Source: Burkholderia sp. PAMC 26561 (GTDB taxonomy: Bacteria; Pseudomonadota; Gammaproteobacteria; Burkholderiales; Burkholderiaceae). Taken from it: DNA of 64,000 bases. Made by a program: the position numbers and the translations under genes. Below, in pieces: positions 45,438 through 54,135 of this stretch. The stretch is taken from positions 372,001 to 436,000 of the forward strand of contig NZ_CP014306.1 of NCBI RefSeq assembly GCF_001557535.2, written 5' to 3'. The notes under the pieces were generated by a model. The model saw nothing but the letters and a program-made list of their open reading frames with translations, did not search any database and was not told the origin of the DNA. Each line of letters starts with the position of its first letter. Positions within the stretch are counted from its first letter, which is position 1.

Positions 45438-46610
45438 ATGGGACACGCCAATGGCATGAGCCGGTTGCAGATTGTGCGCCCGACCGGTGCAGATATCGCA
45501 CTCGCGCACGAGCTGCACGATCAATCATCGCCCGATGCAACTGAACACGATCTGTCCGCCCCCAGCCAGGATCCGGCACACGAAACTGCCAACGACGCAA
45601 TGCAAGACGTTATGCACGAAGCCAGACTCGAAGGCACGCCGGCACCCAAGCGAATCGGCATTCTTATCTTCGAAGATTTTTCGCTTGTCGAAGTCAGTTC
45701 GATTTCCGAAGTGTTTTCGCTCGCCAATGAGATTCACGAACTGTCGGATGCAGCCGCGATCAAGGGTGGCGAGACGCCGGACTATGCGCTGCTGTTTTTA
45801 TCGAGCGATGGCGGCAGCGTTGCCAGCAGTTGCTCCATGCGCATCTGGACCGAAAGTCTCGACACACGCTGGATGAGCGATTGCGATGCGCTGTTCATTG
45901 CCGGCGGAGAGGGCGCACAGCGCGCGAAACTCGACACGCAGTTGCTGCGCCGCTTGAGCCGCGTCGCGCCGAAGATTTCCTTCGTGAAGGCAATCGGCGA
46001 AGGCTCGCAGATTCTCGCCGCGGCGAACCTGTCGCTGCAGAATCGCGCGCCCGACTTCGAGGACCCCGCAGCGGCGTCCGCGTTGACGAGCTCGTTGTTC
46101 ATTGCGGAACAGACGCTCACGCTCGATGACCCCAAGGGTCCGATCGCAGCCGCGTTGTCGATCATCAAGCGCGATTACGGTCCGGCGCTGGCGCGGGAAG
46201 TATCGGAGCGATCGATCCCCGGCGCGTGGCCGAAGCTGTCCGCCGTGCTCGAAGACACCGACGTGGGCGGCGTGCGGCAAAAAATCGACGCAGCCGCGCG
46301 CTGGATGCGTGAGAACTATATCCGCCCTATTTCCATCGCCGATGCCGCGCGTGTCGCCGCCATGAGCGAGCGCAACTTCCTGCGCCGGTTCAAGGCGCAG
46401 ATCGGGCTGACGCCATCGGAATATTTATTGCGCGCCCGGCTCGATGCAAGCTGCATGTTGCTCGCGGCGACCGACCTGCCCGTCGACAAGATTGCACGCC
46501 GATGCGGCGCGGGAAGCGGCGACGGACTGGCGAAGATCTTTCGCAAACGCCTGTCTATCTCGCCGACGGAATACCGGCTTGCCGGACGCAGGAAAGCAGC
46601 AGAAGATTAA
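45438..46610 (+). CDS. GlxA-type AraC-family transcriptional regulator (regulator 2)
   Basis: This 390-aa paralogue of the regulator at 38303 has a DJ-1/PfpI-like domain (RIGILIFEDFSLVEVSSISE; CDALFIAGGEGAQRAKLD) and a C-terminal AraC domain nearly identical in its helices (VAAMSERNFLRRFKAQIGLT; AGSGDGLAKIFRKRLSISPT). Here too the nucleophile-elbow Cys of GlxA is replaced (VKAIGEGSQIL). It has an extra polar N-terminal region of about 70 residues. The ATG at 45438 has GGAG 7 bases upstream. It is divergent from galU-1. Because both paralogues flank sugar-nucleotide genes, they may control EPS production (inference); their ligand is unknown. Confidence 0.87.
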   Translation: MGHANGMSRLQIVRPTGADIALAHELHDQSSPDATEHDLSAPSQDPAHETANDAMQDVMHEARLEGTPAPKRIGILIFEDFSLVEVSSISEVFSLANEIHELSDAAAIKGGETPDYALLFLSSDGGSVASSCSMRIWTESLDTRWMSDCDALFIAGGEGAQRAKLDTQLLRRLSRVAPKISFVKAIGEGSQILAAANLSLQNRAPDFEDPAAASALTSSLFIAEQTLTLDDPKGPIAAALSIIKRDYGPALAREVSERSIPGAWPKLSAVLEDTDVGGVRQKIDAAARWMRENYIRPISIADAARVAAMSERNFLRRFKAQIGLTPSEYLLRARLDASCMLLAATDLPVDKIARRCGAGSGDGLAKIFRKRLSISPTEYRLAGRRKAAED

Positions 46611-46693
46611 ATAGATACGATGTAAAAGCACAGCGCGACAAGCCGTGCGCGACGTTTTCGGTCGCAGCACGGCGCGCGTTTTTCGGGGGAAGC

Positions 46694-47284
46694 ATGACAA
46701 GTACCACCTTGATGGCCATGTTCACCAACCTGGGTGACGTGGCGGTGACCATTCCGGTCGCGGCGGGATGCGCGATCTGGCTGCGGGCAACGGACAAGCG
46801 CGAGGCGCTGGTCTGGATTGCATCGCTTGGCGCCGCGCTGGCGCTGGTCGGGATCAACAAGATTCTCTATGCGGGCTGCGGCATCGAAGTCCGATCGCTC
46901 GATTTTCGCGTGATCAGTGGCCATACCATGCTGACATCGGCGGTATGGGGCGTGACGTTCGGATTGCTGGCCGGGAGTTGGCGCGCGGGCTGGTACGGGC
47001 TTGGCGCCGCGGCAGGGTTGGCGCTCGGCGCGCTGATCGGGTTCTGCCGGGTCGTACAGGATGCACACACGCCCATTGAGGTCGTTGCCGGATGGTTCCT
47101 CGGCAGCGGCGTTGCGCTGTTTTTCCTGCGGCGCTTTTTCGGTCAGCCGCGCAAGATGACAGGGTCGATATTCGCGGGGCTCGGGCTGCTGGTTGTATCG
47201 ACGATTGCTTACGGGCATCACGCCCCGATTCAGCAAATCCTGGTCGCTTACTCGCCGTGGTTATGCCGGTGGTTCGATTTCTGA
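46694..47284 (+). CDS. PAP2-family membrane phosphatase
   Basis: This 196-aa protein has five or six membrane helices. PAP2 motif 2 is seen as VISGHTMLTSAVWG and motif 3 as RVVQDAHTPIEVVAGWFLG with its catalytic His. The first motif (K-x6-RP) is not recognisable; NKILYAGCGIEVRS lies in its place. Such enzymes remove phosphate from undecaprenyl-PP or other lipid phosphates, so recycling of carrier lipid for the many Und-PP pathways here is plausible. The ATG at 46694 follows GGGGAAGC; the longer frame to 46502 overlaps the regulator gene and is rejected. Confidence 0.82.
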   Translation: MTSTTLMAMFTNLGDVAVTIPVAAGCAIWLRATDKREALVWIASLGAALALVGINKILYAGCGIEVRSLDFRVISGHTMLTSAVWGVTFGLLAGSWRAGWYGLGAAAGLALGALIGFCRVVQDAHTPIEVVAGWFLGSGVALFFLRRFFGQPRKMTGSIFAGLGLLVVSTIAYGHHAPIQQILVAYSPWLCRWFDF

Positions 47285-47335
47285 TTCTGTCCGGACTTTG
47301 CTCGCACCGGTCCATTCGATGATGCGAGCCGCGTC

Positions 47336-48265
47336 CTATTCAAGCACAGTCAGTTCCGCCTGTTCGATCTGCTCGGGCACGGGCGCCGGCATCAGCTCCG
47401 CCATGCATTCACGCAGATAAGCCTCGAAACCCTCCCGCACCTCCGGGTGTTGCAACGCGAGTTGCACGGTCGCCTTCAGATATCCGAGCTTGCTGCCGCA
47501 ATCAAAGCGCGTGCCGTAATAACGGTAAGCGAGCACCTGTTCGGCTGAAAGCAATGACGCGATGGCATCGGTCAGTTGAATCTCGCCGCCGCTTCCTGGC
47601 GGCGTCTCGCGCAGATGCGAGAAGATCCCGGGCATGAATACGTAGCGTCCGACCACGCCGAGATTCGATGGCGCCAGCGCCGGCTGCGGCTTCTCCACGA
47701 TGCCCGACAACTTGATGATGTCCTCCTCCCACTCGCGCCCTTCTATCACGCCGTAGGACGCGCTATCGATGCGGTTGATGCGCTCCACGCCGATCACCGA
47801 GCTATGGTAATGATTGAAGACATCGACGAGCTGCTTCATCACCGGCTCCTTGCTGTGGAGCAGATCATCCGCGAGGATGACGGCGAACGGGTTGTCGCCA
47901 ATCAGCTTCTCGGCGCACAACACCGCATGTCCCAGGCCGAGCGCGTTCGGCTGGCGGACATAAAAACAATCCACGTTCGCAGGCTTGATCTTGCGGACGA
48001 CGTCGAGGAGCGCCTGCTTGCCGCGCGCTTCGAGCTCCGCCTCGATCTCGTACGATTTATCGAAGTGATCCTCGATCGCACGTTTGCTACGGCCCGTCAC
48101 GAAGATCATTTCCGTGATGCCGGCGGCAATCGCCTCTTCGACGGCGTACTGGATCAGCGGTTTATCGACGACGGGCAGCATCTCCTTCGGGCTCGCCTTG
48201 GTGGCGGGCAGGAAACGCGTTCCAAGTCCGGCGACAGGAAATACGGCTTTGGTGACTTTCAGCAT
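47336..48265 (-). CDS. galU: UTP-glucose-1-phosphate uridylyltransferase, copy 2
   Basis: This 309-aa GalU is very similar in motif content to copy 1: [79 protein letters not shown]. It ends with a different short tail (EQIEQAELTVLE). It starts at an ATG at 48265. It lies between a PAP2 gene (convergent) and a small membrane-protein gene 148 bases upstream on the same strand. By position beside the acyltransferase and double-GT it corresponds to bceT of the second cepacian cluster. It is redundant with copy 1 unless the two are expressed differently. Confidence 0.95.
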   Translation of the reverse strand: MLKVTKAVFPVAGLGTRFLPATKASPKEMLPVVDKPLIQYAVEEAIAAGITEMIFVTGRSKRAIEDHFDKSYEIEAELEARGKQALLDVVRKIKPANVDCFYVRQPNALGLGHAVLCAEKLIGDNPFAVILADDLLHSKEPVMKQLVDVFNHYHSSVIGVERINRIDSASYGVIEGREWEEDIIKLSGIVEKPQPALAPSNLGVVGRYVFMPGIFSHLRETPPGSGGEIQLTDAIASLLSAEQVLAYRYYGTRFDCGSKLGYLKATVQLALQHPEVREGFEAYLRECMAELMPAPVPEQIEQAELTVLE

Positions 48266-48413
48266 CGCGCGCTTCCCAAATGAATTATTTTATTGAGGCA
48301 CGAACAGCCGTTCGTGCGGTTTCGTACATACGCATTGCCGATGACCGTGGTTATCCACGAAGAATCCGCTTTGATTCAACAACCCGCTCCAGCTCGGTCG
48401 TTTCAATCGAGCA

Positions 48414-48557
48414 CTATTCGATGTCCTCAGCCTGCGGAAAACGGATGCCTGATGCATTCATCTTCGACATCGGATCGTTGCGCAGCGCGTCTCTGTACGC
48501 CGAGACCGCGGCGAGGACCAATAAAACAGCAATACCAGCGAGTGCGTGCATGTCCAT
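48414..48557 (-). CDS. Small single-pass membrane protein (47 aa)
   Basis: An ATG at 48557 has AGGG 7 bases upstream. It encodes MDMHALAGIAVLLVLAAVSA then YRDALRNDPMSKMNASGIRF and ends QAEDIE. It has one hydrophobic helix of about 18 residues and a charged cytoplasmic or periplasmic tail. It is clearly protein-like. It sits 148 bases before galU copy 2 and may be cotranscribed with it. An upstream hairpin with eight T at 48600 could attenuate it. I recognise no family; a small regulator or partner of an EPS membrane protein is a guess. Confidence 0.6.
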   Translation of the reverse strand: MDMHALAGIAVLLVLAAVSAYRDALRNDPMSKMNASGIRFPQAEDIE

Positions 48558-48599
48558 GGCGTTACCCTGTTTTCGAATGGTTTGAAATGAAGTTATCAG

Positions 48600-48629
48600 A
48601 AAAAAAACGGCAAATAATTGCCGCCGTTT
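48600..48629 (-). terminator. Orphan minus-strand terminator-like hairpin
   Basis: On the minus strand AAACGGC (48629-48623), an 11-base loop, then GCCGTTT (48611-48605) runs into a continuous stretch of eight T (complement of 48607-48600). No minus-strand gene ends here; it lies 43 bases upstream of the small membrane-protein ORF. It may be an attenuator for that unit or the end of a short RNA. Confidence 0.6.
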
Positions 48630-48857
48630 CCAGCCGAATTAATTCGTTACCTTTCGAACAGACCCCGACGAGTTTTTTCCCGATCATGCGCAGTACGAGG
48701 TGTTTCCAGGCGGTTGCCGCGCATATTTTTCCATTATTTGCGGGACTAACATGACACTCACGACACCTACTGAGTGAGCGCGTCCCAAAGGCGCCGTAGG
48801 CCCGGCATTGACCGGTCCCGCTTATATGAACGAAACATCGCGGACATGAGGTTTTTA

Positions 48858-50021
48858 ATGAGCGACTCCTCCCTGCTCGATCCGGCGGCTTCTTCCCTGC
48901 AGTTATCGCCGGAGCGGGTAGCCACGGTCAGCGTGGAAGACAAGGACATCGCCATCAATGCGTGGCGCGGTTTCGCCGCGCTCCTGGTCGCGTATTTTCA
49001 TTGCCGCCAGATCACGTGGATCGGCATCCAGCAGTTTCACAAGACGGCTGCAGGCTTCGATCTCAACACGCTTTTCAGCTATCTCACCTTTCCAATTGCG
49101 TGGGGCTCGGCCGGTGTGCCGATCTTCTTTGTGATCAGCGGCTACTGCATTCATCGTGGAACGGCGCGCAAGCTGCTCACCAACCCGTCCGCACCCTTCG
49201 ATACCGGCAATTTCCTCATGCGCCGGTTCGCGCGGATTTACCCGGTGCTGCTCGCGGCGCTCGTGCTGACGTATGTGCTCGATTCGTGGAGCCGCGGCTT
49301 TTCGCCGGTTAGCCCGAAGATCGGGACGCTTGACCTGCATTTGTTTATCGTCAATCTGCTTTCGCTGCAGGGTGTAGCAGGCGGGACATTCGGGTCGAAC
49401 GGCGCGCTGTGGACGCTGTCGCTCGAGGTGCAGTTCTATCTTGTGTATCCGCTCTTGATTGCGCTACGCCGGCGGATCGGCATGAAGGCGGTGCTGGCGA
49501 GTGTGGGCGTGGTCAACGTGGTGTCCGCGCTCGTGTTCGAGCGTCACGAGATCATCTTGTTTGCGTCGTACTGGTTCTCGTGGACGCTCGGCGCGTGGAT
49601 CGCCGAAGCGAAGGCCGCGCCGGATGCGGTCAAGTTGACGAAGGGATCGTGGAAACTGCTGGGTGCGGCACTCGTGGTTGCGTTGGCTGGATGTGCCGCG
49701 TTCCAGGTTGCGCAGTATCTGGCGTTCCAGCTTTGGGCAGTGGCGTTCGCGCTGTATCTGTATCAGGTACTCGATAAACCCATGCGAAATTCGTTGCCCG
49801 TACGGGGATTTTCATGGCTCGGCGAGTTCAGCTTCTCGCTGTATATCGTGCATATTCCGATTCTGATTTTCCTTGGATCGCTGCTGTTCCGCTCGACACT
49901 GCAGACCGCGATCTGGCCGTCGTTCGTGTTCATGATCGTGCCGGTGGCGGTGGGGTTCGTGTTTTATATGCTTGTAGAACGGCCTGCCATGCATTGGTCG
50001 GCAAGTTTTAAGCGGAGGTAG
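48858..50021 (+). CDS. Acyltransferase family 3 membrane protein (BceS/BceO-like position)
   Basis: This 387-aa protein has about 10 helices. Family features are DIAINAWRGFAALLVAYFHC (N-terminal His), AWGSAGVPIFFVISGYCIHRG (about 83), FLMRRFARIYPVLLAALVL (about 118) and GALWTLSLEVQFYLVYPLLI (about 180). It would acylate sugars of the polysaccharide. The ATG at 48858 has GAGG 6 bases upstream; ATG 48846 and longer starts are in frame. It is the third acyltransferase-3 gene in the window and lies near galU copy 2 and the double GT, as bceS does near bceT and bceR in the second cepacian cluster (from memory of that cluster). It is on the opposite strand here. Confidence 0.85.
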   Translation: MSDSSLLDPAASSLQLSPERVATVSVEDKDIAINAWRGFAALLVAYFHCRQITWIGIQQFHKTAAGFDLNTLFSYLTFPIAWGSAGVPIFFVISGYCIHRGTARKLLTNPSAPFDTGNFLMRRFARIYPVLLAALVLTYVLDSWSRGFSPVSPKIGTLDLHLFIVNLLSLQGVAGGTFGSNGALWTLSLEVQFYLVYPLLIALRRRIGMKAVLASVGVVNVVSALVFERHEIILFASYWFSWTLGAWIAEAKAAPDAVKLTKGSWKLLGAALVVALAGCAAFQVAQYLAFQLWAVAFALYLYQVLDKPMRNSLPVRGFSWLGEFSFSLYIVHIPILIFLGSLLFRSTLQTAIWPSFVFMIVPVAVGFVFYMLVERPAMHWSASFKRR

Positions 50022-50143
50022 GTGAAGGGCGGTGAGGCCGTTGCCAAACAGCGCACGGATGTTTATAAACGACCAGCCGACCGCCGCTCAACGGATGACG
50101 CCGTTTCGGTTTGGCTACTGCGCAAGCCGATCAAATCACGGAT

Positions 50144-51325
50144 TTACTTGTCGTCATCCACATCGCCGGCTTGTTTGAAGCGCCGTGCTTCCAGCTCCAG
50201 CCGCGTCTTGGCTAACTCTTTAGCCAGCAGCTTTTCGTCAGGCAATACGGTCTGGTACTCTGCGGCCAGCACTTTGTTCGGCAGGCCTTCGAGCGCGTAA
50301 CGAGCTTCTGCCGCGCCTTTTTCGGCGCAGAGAATCAAGCCTACGGGTGGATTTTCTCCAGGCTTCATCCAATGTTCGCGCGCGTAGTTGAGGTACAGGT
50401 GCATTTGGCCGGCATCGGCATATCCAAATTTGCCGACCTTGAGGTCAATCACCAGCAGGCACTTGAGATGACGATGGAAGAAAAGCAGATCGACGCGGAA
50501 CCAGGTGTCGTCGATGCGTAGCCGGCGCTGACGGCCTACAAACGCGAAGTCATCGCCCAATTCCAGCAGAAAGTCGGCCAGGTGCTGGATTAATGCGTCT
50601 TCCAAGTCGGATTCGGAGTATTCGTCCTTGAGATTGAGAAATTCCAGAACGAAGGGGTCTTTGATCGCCTGCTCGGGTGTAAGGGCGTCGCCTGGTTTGA
50701 CCACCTCGCTTTTTTCCAGCATGGCAGCCTTGTTGCGGGATAAAGCCGTGCGTTCGTAAAACTGGCTGCCAATTTGTCGATCAAGCTGGCGTACCGACCA
50801 CCCTCCACGCAGAGTTTCAGCTTCGTAGAAGGTCCGAGCCTGCTCACTTTTGACCGAAAGCAGACGCACATAGGCCGACCAAGGCAGGGGAAAGGCATTT
50901 GCAACGGTGAATAAGTCAACTACGTTACGCCGCAGGGAATCTGACGTTTTTGTGCTGAAAGAAACCGCAGACGGTATCTGCGGATTTTGATGTCCGCTCA
51001 ATTTCGCAGACACTGTCTGCGAAATTCGCTCCGTCGGCCAAGCCTGGTAGAACGAGCGCATTTGCTCTAGGTTGCGCGCGGAGAAGCCGCGGCCGAATCG
51101 GGTAGACAAGTCGGCGGATAGTCGCTTGATCAGCGCGTCGCCGTATGCCGCCCGATCCTGCCCGCGTTGTTCGAACTCGACGACGCGTCTGCCAATCTCC
51201 CAGTAACTGGCAGTCATCAGCGCATTGACGCTGCGTGCGGCAGCGAGACGTGTACTTTCCAGCAAAGCCACGATATCGCCGTGGATGCCGACATAATCGG
51301 AATGCGAGGAAACGAGATCGGTCAT
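50144..51325 (-). CDS. PDDEXK nuclease-family protein (DUF1016/YhcG type)
   Basis: This 393-aa protein has the YhcG N-terminal domain (NALMTASYWEIGRRVVEFEQ; GRGFSARNLEQMRSFYQAWP). Its C-terminal PDDEXK-like nuclease fold has FVGRQRRLRIDDTWFRVDLLFFHR and LLVIDLKVGKFGYADAGQM, holding the Asp and the D-L-K catalytic signature. The family is common in mobile and defence-associated islands; its action is unproven. It is a lone gene within a polysaccharide locus, transcribed opposite to the acyltransferase, and its 3' end keeps no operon link with neighbours. I infer recent acquisition. The ATG at 51325 opens at MTDLVSSHSDYVGIHGD; its ribosome binding site is unclear. Confidence 0.87.
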   Translation of the reverse strand: MTDLVSSHSDYVGIHGDIVALLESTRLAAARSVNALMTASYWEIGRRVVEFEQRGQDRAAYGDALIKRLSADLSTRFGRGFSARNLEQMRSFYQAWPTERISQTVSAKLSGHQNPQIPSAVSFSTKTSDSLRRNVVDLFTVANAFPLPWSAYVRLLSVKSEQARTFYEAETLRGGWSVRQLDRQIGSQFYERTALSRNKAAMLEKSEVVKPGDALTPEQAIKDPFVLEFLNLKDEYSESDLEDALIQHLADFLLELGDDFAFVGRQRRLRIDDTWFRVDLLFFHRHLKCLLVIDLKVGKFGYADAGQMHLYLNYAREHWMKPGENPPVGLILCAEKGAAEARYALEGLPNKVLAAEYQTVLPDEKLLAKELAKTRLELEARRFKQAGDVDDDK

Positions 51326-51612
51326 ACCGTGGTCTCGTTTTTCAACGTCGAGTTTCGGCGCAGCGAACGCTTCCCGCTTCTCACCGCGTCATTGTTCCTG
51401 TTCTCGATCACCTCTGCCTCCTCGCCCACTGTCCATAGCCTCTCGCACGCTAATCAGTTCAGGACGACGGCTTCGATGAAGTCGTGCCTGAAGCAGACGC
51501 ACCTAACCCCGCGCAGCACCGGCACATTGTACCGGCGACACCCGCAGGCGATGCGCTACCGTTGGCAACGCTTAGCGTTTTCGAACAGTCCGGTAGGCGA
51601 GCTTTTTGCAAC
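51326..51612. other. Intergenic region between DUF1016 gene and double GT
   Basis: This is 287 bases with no gene I can support. No repeat ends marking the DUF1016 insertion were found here or at 50022-50143. Confidence 0.35.
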
Positions 51613-54120
51613 TCATCCCCGCTTCGACCTTCCCCTCCCGGCAACATCCGACAGGATCTTCTGCACGCTTTCTACATACCGCTCCGTGCCGAAGCGGTTG
51701 ATCGCGTTTGCATAACCCTGCTCGACCAGGCGGCCGCGCAAGTCCGCATCGGCGGACAGCTCGCCAAGCACGCCCGCCAGTTCAGTCACATCTCCCGGCG
51801 TGCACAGGATGCCGTTCTCGCGATTCGTCACGATATCCACCACACCGCCGGCACGCGCGGCCACGACCGGCCGCTTCGCCAGCATGCCTTCGATGATCAC
51901 GCGACCGAACGGCTCCGGACTGATCGACGTATGCGCGATGACATCGACTGCTTTCATGCACGCCGCAATGTCATGCTGGAACCCCAGAAAATGCACGCGA
52001 TCCCCAATCCCGTGCTCAAGCACATAAGCCCGCAATTCCGCCTCGTAAGCATCCTCGCCAAAGAGGGCGGCGCCTACCAGCACGGCGTGCATGTCGGGCG
52101 CCTCCAGCAGCGCCTCGAGCAACACGTGCTGCCCTTTCCAGCGCGCGAGCCGGCTGAACGATCCGACCAGAAACGCATCCTGCGGCAAACCAAAACGCGA
52201 GCGCAATTCATGTTGCGCGACCGCTTCGAGTTCCGTGAACGGCTCGGCTGAAACGCCGTTGAACACCACATCCAGACGCTCTTCTTTCATCCGCGTCAAC
52301 GCGGTAAGCGCGACCGCCGACGCAGTCGAATTGGCGATCACACGTTCCAGCATCAGCTTCGTGCACCACTTGATGATGGTGAGCTGCGTCTTGCCGAAAT
52401 GCTCGGGGCTGACGATATCGCGAAGATGCCACACGACCGGCCGCCGTGAGATCAGGCCCGCGATTGCGCCAACGACCATCGCGCGCTGAGTGTTCACATA
52501 GATTACGTCGGAGTTGCGGGATTTTTCCAGCGTGCCGCGCACGAGTCCCATCACGCCGCCGATCATGCCGGCACTCGGCCGTTTCATGCCGCTGTCCTTG
52601 CTCACGCCGCCGAGCGCGGCGCCATCGAGCACGTCGACCTTGATGCCGACCGCTTCCAATGCAATGCGAAACGGACCGTCATCGAAGAGAACTGTCTCGT
52701 TGTTGCCGCGCATGTTCTTCATGACCTCGAGCAGCGATAATTCCGCGCCGCCGAGCACGCCGCTTTGATCGACTGCGAGTACGCGCATGCCATCGGCGGC
52801 TTCGTTGTCTTCGTCCTGCTTCGGCGTTGTCGTCTTGACCTTGCGCACGAGGGGAACCGGCGGCAACGCCGGCGGTGGCAGCGTGAACTGCGGTGCGACG
52901 CTTTGCACGTAGGCGCGCAGGTTATCGCGGAAATGCCTCACCGAAAAACGCTCGGCATTCGCGCGGCAATCCGCAGGTTCGATCTTCACCGCGCCGAGCT
53001 CGAAGCCATCGACGGCATCGATGATCGATTCGGTCGTTTGTTCATCGAAGAAGAGGCCCGTCGGACATGCGTTCGAACTGTCGAGCACGGTTTCCAGCGC
53101 ACCGCCCTTCCCGTAAGCAATCACGGGCGTTCCGCACGCCTGCGCCTCGACCACCGAGATGCCGAAGTCTTCTTCGGCCGCAAACACGAACGCCTTCGCG
53201 CGACGCATCTTGTCCTGCAAGACCGCGAACGGCTGATATCCCATGATCTCGATGTTCGCGGTCGCCTTCGCTCGGATCTTGCGCATGTCGGGACCATCGC
53301 CGATCACCACCAGCTTGCGCTCGGGCATCTTTGCAAACGCCTCGACGATCAAGTCGATCTTCTTGTACGGCACCATGCGCGACGCGGTCAGATAGAAGTC
53401 CTCTTTCACCTCGCAAAGCTGGAATGCATCGACATCTACCGGCGGAAAGATCACATGCGAATCGCGGTGATACACCTTGTTGATCCGACGCGAAATGAAC
53501 TCCGAATTCGCGATGAAATGATCCACCGAATTCGACGTCCGGATATCCCAGTTGCGCATGTAGTGCAGCACAAGACGCGCGAGTCCCGACTTGATGCCGA
53601 CCGTGAGGTTGGATTGCTGCAGATACTGATGCTGCAGGTCCCACGCATAGCGGATGGGCGAATGCACGTAGCTCACGTGGATCTGATCCGGACCGGTGAG
53701 GATGCCCTTCGCAACCGCATGGCTGCTCGAGATCACGAGGTCGTAACCGGAGACATCGAGTTGCTCGATGGCAAGCGGCATCAACGGCAAGTACGATCGA
53801 TACCGCTTCTTCGCCTGCGGCAACTTCTGGATGAACGACGTGGTGACCTGCTTGCCGCGCATCCACGCTCGCTCCTCCATGAAGTCGACCACGCTGAACA
53901 GATCGGCTTCCGGAAAGCAGATAAGGATCTGTTCGAGCACCTTCTCGGCGCCCGCAAACGCGACGAGCCAGTCGTGCACGATCGCTACGCGCGGTATCCG
54001 CTTTGCAACCCGTGCGCGATGCTTTGGCGGCGCATCCATCACGGAAGGCGGATTCACATCAGTGCGGTCAGCGTGATCCTGAACCGGGTCGATGAGCACT
54101 TCATCGAGATCATGTCTCAT
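51613..54120 (-). CDS. Two-domain family 4 glycosyltransferase (BceR type)
   Basis: This 835-aa fusion joins two complete GT-B glycosyltransferases. The first half starts RVAIVHDWLVAFAGAEKVLE and has VSYVHSPIRYAWDL, FYLTASRMVPYKKIDLIVEA and the donor motif AEEDFGISVVEAQACGTPVIAY (about 330). A Pro-rich linker (about 415-445, LPPPALPPVPLVRKV) leads to the second half, starting MRVLAVDQSGVLGGAELSLLE, with FLVGSFSRLARWKGQHVLLE and SPEPFGRVIIEGMLAKRPVVAA (about 755). Both E-x7-E motifs are intact, so it probably adds two sugars in succession. BceR of the cepacian system is likewise a double glycosyltransferase next to flippase BceQ, which is the next upstream gene here. Donors are unknown. Confidence 0.9.
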   Translation of the reverse strand: MRHDLDEVLIDPVQDHADRTDVNPPSVMDAPPKHRARVAKRIPRVAIVHDWLVAFAGAEKVLEQILICFPEADLFSVVDFMEERAWMRGKQVTTSFIQKLPQAKKRYRSYLPLMPLAIEQLDVSGYDLVISSSHAVAKGILTGPDQIHVSYVHSPIRYAWDLQHQYLQQSNLTVGIKSGLARLVLHYMRNWDIRTSNSVDHFIANSEFISRRINKVYHRDSHVIFPPVDVDAFQLCEVKEDFYLTASRMVPYKKIDLIVEAFAKMPERKLVVIGDGPDMRKIRAKATANIEIMGYQPFAVLQDKMRRAKAFVFAAEEDFGISVVEAQACGTPVIAYGKGGALETVLDSSNACPTGLFFDEQTTESIIDAVDGFELGAVKIEPADCRANAERFSVRHFRDNLRAYVQSVAPQFTLPPPALPPVPLVRKVKTTTPKQDEDNEAADGMRVLAVDQSGVLGGAELSLLEVMKNMRGNNETVLFDDGPFRIALEAVGIKVDVLDGAALGGVSKDSGMKRPSAGMIGGVMGLVRGTLEKSRNSDVIYVNTQRAMVVGAIAGLISRRPVVWHLRDIVSPEHFGKTQLTIIKWCTKLMLERVIANSTASAVALTALTRMKEERLDVVFNGVSAEPFTELEAVAQHELRSRFGLPQDAFLVGSFSRLARWKGQHVLLEALLEAPDMHAVLVGAALFGEDAYEAELRAYVLEHGIGDRVHFLGFQHDIAACMKAVDVIAHTSISPEPFGRVIIEGMLAKRPVVAARAGGVVDIVTNRENGILCTPGDVTELAGVLGELSADADLRGRLVEQGYANAINRFGTERYVESVQKILSDVAGRGRSKRG

Positions 54121-54135
54121 GCGCCACTCCTCACC

